This document shows positions 34,068 to 39,424 of a stretch of DNA of 39,424 nucleotides, one piece after another (within the stretch, counting starts at the first letter, position 1; each line of letters opens with the position of its first letter). Origin of the DNA: Lachnospiraceae bacterium. Lineage in GTDB: Bacteria; Bacillota; Clostridia; Lachnospirales; Lachnospiraceae. A program made the position numbers and the translations under genes. A model generated the notes under the pieces. That model was not told the DNA's origin. It worked only from the letters and a program-made list of their open reading frames with translations, and ran no database searches. The stretch is taken from the NCBI GenBank assembly GCA_016293925.1, contig JAEDCX010000012.1, forward strand, positions 1 through 39,424. Direction: 5' to 3'.

Positions 34068-35570
34068 ATGAAGAGGAAAAGAGTACTGCGTTTGTTTGCT
34101 GTATTGATAGCGGTCATGACATCTTTGATGATTCCCATGACGGTCAGCGCGGATTTGGGTTACTCCTACAACTACGACTGGTGGGAAGACATCCAGTATT
34201 CGCCGGACCCGTATGAGGTTGTGGGTGTTTACTCCTTTGAGGATTTTGGACTGGATGTGAACTTCAAGTCCCCGGACAGTCTGTATATCATTGACAACAC
34301 CCTCTATATTGTGGATACGGGTAATAACCGCATCCTTGAGGTTGTAAGAGAAGAGAACGGAGCGCTGACGCTGGCGCGGGTAATTGATCATGTTGTTGGC
34401 GTTACGCCTTCCACGTTCAATACTCCTATGGACGTTTGCGTGGATGTGGATGGATATATCTACATCACGGACAAAGGAAACAATCGTATTCTGAAGGTAA
34501 CCAAGAATCTGAGGGTTGTCCAGACGTTTACAAAACCGACGGATAATACGTTTGACCAGTCACTGGCATTTCTGCCGGAGAAGATCGTGGTAGATGAGGT
34601 CGGACGTGTGTATTGTATCGCTGAAAACGTGAACAAGGGTCTGATCAAATATGAATCCAACGGAGAATTCAAGGGATTTACCGGTGCCAGTCAGGTAACC
34701 TATGATTGGATAGACTACCTGTGGAAGAAACTTTCTACCAAAGCACAGCGTGCTGCCATGGAATCTTTCGTGCCGACAGAGTATGATAATATTGCAATGG
34801 ACGATGAAGGATTCATCTATGCATGTACAACAAACGTAAAGGCAAGTACACTGCGGGATGGTAGTGCAAAACCGATCAGAAGACTGAATCTGATGGGTAG
34901 CGATATCCTGATCCGAAACGGTAATACAAGAGTAATCGGTGATGTTCAGTGGGAATCCGGTGCCGGATATTCGGACTATTCGCTGATTACGGATGTATGT
35001 CCGCTGGATGAAGGCGTGTATGTAGCACTGGATAAAAACCGTGGACACATCTTTGCATATGATAATCAGGGTAATATGTTATATGCATTCGGAGGCCCCG
35101 GAGGAAACCTGGACGGACATTTTGAGAAGCCCTGCTCCATTGACAATATGGGACATGATCTGTTTGTTCTGGATCCGACATATAACAGCATCACCGTATT
35201 CACACCTACCGAGTACGGACGGCTGATGTTCGATGCAATCCGACAGTACAATCAGGGTGATTACATCACCAGCGGTGAGACCTGGGAGAAGGTACTCGCC
35301 ATGAACGGTAACTGTGATCTTGCATATATCGGTATCGGTCGAAGCCTGCTTCGACAGAAGAAGTACAAGGAAGCCATGGAATATTTTGAACTGAAGTTCG
35401 ATGACGACAACTATTCCAAGGCGTTCAAACAGTACAGAAAACAATGGGTGGAAGAGCATATTGCCCTGATCATTGTTGTGCTGATTGTACTGATTGTGAT
35501 TCCGCTTGCAATCGGTAAGGTCAAGAAAATTAAGCATGAGATTGATATCGCAGATATCTTCAGAATATAG
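34068..35570 (+). CDS. NHL-repeat and TPR protein with C-terminal membrane anchor
   Basis: A 500-residue protein with a cleavable signal peptide (cut after VSA, near 28). An NHL-type propeller covers ~45-375, with clear repeats LYIVDTGNNRILEV (79-92) and IYITDKGNNRILKV (131-144), and further blades at VYCIAEN, VYVALDKNRGHIFAYD and LFVLDPTYNSITVF. A TPR-like helical segment (~385-460; DLAYIGIGRSLLRQKKYKEA) follows. One membrane helix at about 465-483 and a short basic tail ending IADIFRI complete it. The bulk of the protein thus lies outside the membrane. Its place between sugar permeases and a Yip1 protein suggests an accessory scaffold of the uptake machinery; no enzymatic motif was found. 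Confidence 0.85.
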   Translation: MKRKRVLRLFAVLIAVMTSLMIPMTVSADLGYSYNYDWWEDIQYSPDPYEVVGVYSFEDFGLDVNFKSPDSLYIIDNTLYIVDTGNNRILEVVREENGALTLARVIDHVVGVTPSTFNTPMDVCVDVDGYIYITDKGNNRILKVTKNLRVVQTFTKPTDNTFDQSLAFLPEKIVVDEVGRVYCIAENVNKGLIKYESNGEFKGFTGASQVTYDWIDYLWKKLSTKAQRAAMESFVPTEYDNIAMDDEGFIYACTTNVKASTLRDGSAKPIRRLNLMGSDILIRNGNTRVIGDVQWESGAGYSDYSLITDVCPLDEGVYVALDKNRGHIFAYDNQGNMLYAFGGPGGNLDGHFEKPCSIDNMGHDLFVLDPTYNSITVFTPTEYGRLMFDAIRQYNQGDYITSGETWEKVLAMNGNCDLAYIGIGRSLLRQKKYKEAMEYFELKFDDDNYSKAFKQYRKQWVEEHIALIIVVLIVLIVIPLAIGKVKKIKHEIDIADIFRI

Positions 35571-35585
35571 GGGAGGGGGAGAAAA

Positions 35586-36242
35586 ATGTTTGCTGCATTA
35601 AAGAAAAAAGAAACATATCAGCATTATTTCAAAACATTAAGGTATACCCTTCATGTTCTTACCCATCCGCTGGACGGATTCTGGGATCTGACACATGAGA
35701 AGAGAGGTTCCCTTGCGGCAGCCAATACAATCGTCATTCTGACGGTGCTGGCGAAACTGATGACACTTCAGTATACAAGTTTCCTGTTCCTGCATGTGTA
35801 TTGGCCGGGTATCAATATTTTCCTGTACATTGCCAGTATTCTTTTCCCGCTGGCACTGTGGAGTATCGGTAACTGGGCGTTGACAACACTGTTCGATGGA
35901 AAAGGTCGTCTGAAACAGGTATATATGGCAACCGCTTATGCGCTTACGCCGATGCCTTTGATCCAGTTCCCGTTGATTATCTTAAGTAATGTGGTGACTG
36001 CACAGGAAGGCGCGTTCTACAAGGTATTCAACTCCATCTCCTATGCGTGGGTGGTTGTCCTGATTATTGCGGCTATGATGCAGATACATGAGTATTCCTT
36101 AAGTAAGGCGGTTTTCTTCTGTATCGCAACTGTATTTGCAATCGCAGTTATGATTTTCCTGTTGCTTCTGTTCTTCAACCAGATCAACCAGGTAATCTCT
36201 TATGTAGTATCTATTGTGAAAGAAATCCTATTCAGGCTATAG
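35586..36242 (+). CDS. Yip1-family membrane protein
   Basis: A 218-residue integral membrane protein with about five helices: near NTIVILTVLAKLMTL, INIFLYIASILFPLALWSIG, ALTPMPLIQFPLIILSNVV, AWVVVLIIAAMMQIHEY and VFAIAVMIFLLLLFF. The N-terminal THPLDGFWDLTHEKRGS and internal YALTPM fit Yip1-domain proteins of Firmicutes. The function of bacterial members is not established. It is 15 bp after the NHL/TPR gene with a strong GGAGGGGGAG ribosome site, so the two are made together and may form a complex. Confidence 0.82.
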   Translation: MFAALKKKETYQHYFKTLRYTLHVLTHPLDGFWDLTHEKRGSLAAANTIVILTVLAKLMTLQYTSFLFLHVYWPGINIFLYIASILFPLALWSIGNWALTTLFDGKGRLKQVYMATAYALTPMPLIQFPLIILSNVVTAQEGAFYKVFNSISYAWVVVLIIAAMMQIHEYSLSKAVFFCIATVFAIAVMIFLLLLFFNQINQVISYVVSIVKEILFRL

Positions 36243-36264
36243 CGTCGCGAGGAAGGAAGAGACT

Positions 36265-38880
36265 ATGAAAAAGGAAAAATCAGTCAGAAAAGCTGAAAGA
36301 ATGAAGAAAATAAAAGCTACGCTGAAAAGTTTGATTGTACCTTGTATCATTCTTGCGATCATTGGCGTTGCTGTGGCTGCGATTTTCATCTTCAAACCGG
36401 TTACGGAAGAGCAGGAGATCGTCAGACCAAACAATAATGCAGGATTCGAGGGCGATATCGTACTGGAGAACAGTGAATTAAAAATGGTCATGGATCCTGC
36501 TACCACACAGTTCCGGGTTGAGGTGAAGGATACCGGTGCTGTCTGGTATTCCAATCCGGAGGGGGGAGCGGAGGATCCGCTTGCCAAAGACTCGGAGAGA
36601 TATAATCTGCAGTCCACCATGATTATTACATACAGTACCATCAATGGTGTCGACACTCCGCTGAACAATTATCAGTACAGTGTTATGAATCAGATCTACG
36701 AGATCGATGCAACAGATGATGCGATTACCATCCTGTATTCGGTAGGTAACGTTAAACCGGAGTATGTATTCCCGGCAATCATCGCACAGGACAGATATGA
36801 GGCGCTCATGGCAAATCTGCCGGAAGAGGGCGTCCGGTATATGAAGGATTACTTCAAACTGATTGATATCAATAACCTGAAAGGCGGAGATGCCAAGAGG
36901 AAAGATGAATATCTGGCCAATTTCCCGATCCTGGAGGAAGGTCCATGCTATATGACTTTCACCACGGATTCCACGAAGCCGTATATCATGCTGAAGATCC
37001 AGGAGTGGTTCGAACTGGCAGGGTATACCTATCAGGATTATCTGCTGGACAAAGAAAACGATTTACGCCAGTCCAGTGATGAAACTCCGGTATTCAATGT
37101 CAAGGTAGAGTATACGCTGGATGGGGATCAGCTGGTAGTAAGGGTTCCTATGGAAGACATCGAATACCGCAGCGATTATCCGCTGATCGGAATTACAATG
37201 CTTCCTTACTTCGGTGCAGGATCCATGGAGGATGAAGGATTCCTGTTTGTTCCGGAGGGGGGCGGAGCCATTATCAATTTCAACAACGGAAGAGTATCTC
37301 AGCCTGCATATTATGCCAATATGTACGGATGGGATATGGCGCAGAGACATATCAACGATTCCGTAGTGCATGAGACAGGGGCATATTTCAATGCATTCGG
37401 CGTTTCTCATAATGACAATGCATTCCTGTGTACATTGGAAGACGGTTCTTCCTATGCAGCAATACAGGCCGATATCAGCGGTAAACTGAATTCTTACAAC
37501 TATGTGAATTCCTACTACACGATCTGTCACAGGGAACAGTATGATGTGGCGGGTAAATATCTGGGTAAGATGTTTGTCTATGAGAAGAAGCTTCCGGATG
37601 AAGAGCTGGTGCAGAGATACCATTTCGTAGATTCCGGCAGCTATGTGGACATGGCAAAAGCATATGGTGACTATCTGGATGAGAAGATCGGGTCCGACTG
37701 GACAGAGGTTGAGAATGCGGATGTTCCGGTTGCAATCGAGATTGTCGGTGCGGTTGACAAGAAAGAACAGGTTTTAGGTGTTCCGGTTTCCAGACCGTGG
37801 AAACTGACTACATTCTCGGAAGCAGTAGATATGCTGAAAGAACTGCAGGAAGCAGGCATGGATAACATCTCTGTGAAACTGTCCGGGTGGATGAACGGCG
37901 GTGTAAAGCAGACTATGCTGGATAACGTGAAGGTTATCTCCAAACTGGGTGGCAAGAAGCAGTTGAAGAAGCTGATCCAGTATGCCAATGAAAACGGTAT
38001 TCCGCTCTATCTGAACGGTATTACCCAGTATGCAATGCAGAACAAAAGCTTTGACGGGTTCTCCGTCTTCAGCGATGCTGCGAGATATGTAAGTAATGTA
38101 AAAGCTGAATTGTATGAATATTCCACCATCTGGTTCGGCCAGGTTACCTGGGAAGGTGTGGAGCCCTACTATCTGCTGAAAGCAAAACTGGTTGACAATA
38201 TGATGAAGAACCTGTATTCCTTTGCAGATAAGTATGATGCCAATGTTGCCTTCCAGGATGTGGGATGTGACTTGTCCGCAGACTACACCAAGAAGAATGT
38301 GGTTTCCAGAGAGGCTTCCAAGCAGATTCAGATCGCACAGCTGGAAAAGATTCATTCGTCCGGCATGAGCGTTATGACGAACATGGGTAATGATTATTCC
38401 CTGCCGTATACGGATTTCATCACCAACATGGATCTGAACGGTAGCGGATATACGATTCTGGATTATTCGATCCCGTTCTATCAGATCGCGATCCACGGAC
38501 ATCTGAACTATACCGGCGAGGCTCTGAATCTGACCCAGAATTATCTGGATGAGCTGCTGACGAGTGCAGAGTACGGAGCAGGACTTCAGTTCTCTATCAT
38601 GAGGGCAGATTCCGGCGCATTGCAGAAAACATTGTATACACAGTATTTCGGTGCTGATTTCGCAGGATGGAAAGATCGGATTGTGGATATCTATACCAGA
38701 TACGAGAACGAGATGAAAGGACTTTACAACCAGTCCATTACAGATCATCAGATTCTTGAGGATGGCGTTCGGGTGACCACCTACGAAGACGGAACGAAGG
38801 TATATGTCAACTATACCTACAACGAGTACAGCGGTAATGGCGTAACAGTACCTGCACGGGATTACCGTGTGGTAAGATAG
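36265..38880 (+). CDS. DUF5696 membrane-anchored glycosidase-like protein
   Basis: An 871-residue protein. A basic N-terminus and one helix (~22-44, IVPCIILAIIGVAVAAIFIF) anchor it outside the cell. Residues ~60-450 are beta-rich. Residues ~485-790 read like a (beta/alpha)8 barrel: VDMLKELQEAGMDNISVKLS, GWMNGG (541-546), YANENGIPLYLNGITQY, NVAFQDVGCDLS (Asp665), MSVMTNMGNDYSLPYTDF. The C-terminal ~40 residues form a closing beta piece (YEDGTKVYVNYTYNEYSG). The family matches DUF5696; the sandwich-barrel-sandwich order recalls GH36/GH31/GH101-type enzymes. Carboxylates at 665, 669 and 673 are candidates only. No catalytic role is proven. Confidence 0.82.
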   Translation: MKKEKSVRKAERMKKIKATLKSLIVPCIILAIIGVAVAAIFIFKPVTEEQEIVRPNNNAGFEGDIVLENSELKMVMDPATTQFRVEVKDTGAVWYSNPEGGAEDPLAKDSERYNLQSTMIITYSTINGVDTPLNNYQYSVMNQIYEIDATDDAITILYSVGNVKPEYVFPAIIAQDRYEALMANLPEEGVRYMKDYFKLIDINNLKGGDAKRKDEYLANFPILEEGPCYMTFTTDSTKPYIMLKIQEWFELAGYTYQDYLLDKENDLRQSSDETPVFNVKVEYTLDGDQLVVRVPMEDIEYRSDYPLIGITMLPYFGAGSMEDEGFLFVPEGGGAIINFNNGRVSQPAYYANMYGWDMAQRHINDSVVHETGAYFNAFGVSHNDNAFLCTLEDGSSYAAIQADISGKLNSYNYVNSYYTICHREQYDVAGKYLGKMFVYEKKLPDEELVQRYHFVDSGSYVDMAKAYGDYLDEKIGSDWTEVENADVPVAIEIVGAVDKKEQVLGVPVSRPWKLTTFSEAVDMLKELQEAGMDNISVKLSGWMNGGVKQTMLDNVKVISKLGGKKQLKKLIQYANENGIPLYLNGITQYAMQNKSFDGFSVFSDAARYVSNVKAELYEYSTIWFGQVTWEGVEPYYLLKAKLVDNMMKNLYSFADKYDANVAFQDVGCDLSADYTKKNVVSREASKQIQIAQLEKIHSSGMSVMTNMGNDYSLPYTDFITNMDLNGSGYTILDYSIPFYQIAIHGHLNYTGEALNLTQNYLDELLTSAEYGAGLQFSIMRADSGALQKTLYTQYFGADFAGWKDRIVDIYTRYENEMKGLYNQSITDHQILEDGVRVTTYEDGTKVYVNYTYNEYSGNGVTVPARDYRVVR

Positions 38881-38904
38881 GAATAAGAGGAAAGGGTAAA
38901 AAAG

Positions 38905-39424
38905 ATGAAGAATAGGAATAAACTTAAAGGTCTTCAGAAACGAAAAGCAATATCGGGTTACCTCTTTATTTCACCGTTCATTATCGGTTTCCTGGTATTT
39001 ATGATCAGACCGTTGTTCCAGTCTTTTTACATGAGTCTGTGCCGGGTTGATATGGGTCCTGAAGGACTGAAGAATACATTCATCGGTCTTCAGAATTACA
39101 AATATGCGTTTACTGTAGATATCGACTTCAACCGGATGCTTACGACAGAGTTGAAAGATATGGCGATCAAAACACTGGCGATCATGGTATTCAGTTTCTT
39201 GGTTGCATTGATTCTGAACCAGAAGTTCAGGGGAAGGGCAGTTGTTCGTGCCATTTTCTTCCTGCCGGTAATCCTGTCCTCCGGTGTCATTCTTGGCATT
39301 GAGTATGACAACTCCCTGTTGTCCAGTTTGCAGGATACCATTAAGAAATCCAATGAGTTTGCCAATGTCAATGATGTCATAGAAGATGTGTTGAATGCAC
39401 TGGATATTGGTAGAGGATTGATGA
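38905..39424 (+). CDS. Sugar ABC transporter permease, MalF/UgpA type (partial)
   Basis: The first 173 codons of another permease; the frame runs off the right edge without a stop. The basic N-terminus is followed by AISGYLFISPFIIGFLVFMI, an exported loop with FIGLQNYKYAF, then helices at AIMVFSFLVALILNQ and VVRAIFFLPVILSSGVILG. This is a paralogue of, not a copy of, the permease at 32189. GGAAAGGG precedes the ATG. Its companion permease and binding protein presumably lie beyond the window. Confidence 0.9.
   Translation, partial: MKNRNKLKGLQKRKAISGYLFISPFIIGFLVFMIRPLFQSFYMSLCRVDMGPEGLKNTFIGLQNYKYAFTVDIDFNRMLTTELKDMAIKTLAIMVFSFLVALILNQKFRGRAVVRAIFFLPVILSSGVILGIEYDNSLLSSLQDTIKKSNEFANVNDVIEDVLNALDIGRGLM

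Noticed and set aside
1..39424. tRNA, rRNA, transposase, integrase, phage or attachment-site sequences
   Set aside because: None recognised; the genes form coherent operons with similar composition and no flanking repeats.

Overview
The window looks like chromosome from a Gram-positive, anaerobic plant-fibre degrader of the Lachnospiraceae type (Butyrivibrio/Roseburia/Acetatifactor relatives). This is inferred from the moderate G+C, strong AGGAGG ribosome sites, lipoprotein-anchored xylanases, many signal-less GH43/GH51 enzymes, AraC regulators and MalF/MalG-type sugar permeases. The species cannot be named from sequence alone. The region is a hemicellulose (substituted xylan) utilisation locus followed by a sugar-import and cell-envelope gene cluster. 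No tRNA, rRNA, CRISPR array, transposase or phage gene was seen.

Layout. (1) 1-849: an AraC regulator on the minus strand, co-directional with a gene cut off at the left edge. (2) 971-7338: divergent plus-strand genes for a GH51 arabinofuranosidase and three GH43 enzymes, all without signal peptides. (3) 7298-7933: a minus-strand membrane protein of unknown function that interrupts the plus-strand series. (4) 8056-9771: an SGNH esterase, ended by a strong intrinsic terminator. (5) 9911-17469: a MacA/MacB-like ABC system with two lipoprotein adaptors (one double length), a FtsX-type permease and two ATPases, the second carrying an AbrB-like tail. (6) 17531-27959: lipoprotein GH30 and GH10 enzymes, then GH36, GH2 and a GH43 homologue that appears to lack both catalytic carboxylates. 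(7) 27962-28940: a second AraC regulator on the minus strand with its own terminator. (8) 29258-39424: a membrane-anchored solute-binding protein with extra beta-sandwich domains, two permeases, an NHL/TPR membrane protein, a Yip1-family protein, a DUF5696 protein and the start of a further permease.

Working model (inference). The surface lipoproteins GH30 and GH10 cut the xylan backbone. Oligosaccharides enter through the binding-protein transporter, whose ATPase is not in this window. The cytosolic esterase, GH51, GH43, GH36 and GH2 enzymes then remove acetyl, arabinosyl, galactosyl and xylosyl units. Each AraC regulator faces a divergent catabolic operon. Upstream of the transporter promoter there are three GGCAAT sites spaced on a 21-bp register.

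Least conventional parts: the envelope cluster 29258-39424, the apparent GH43 pseudoenzyme at 26364, and the adaptor/permease/ATPase exporter with an AbrB-like tail set inside a xylan locus.
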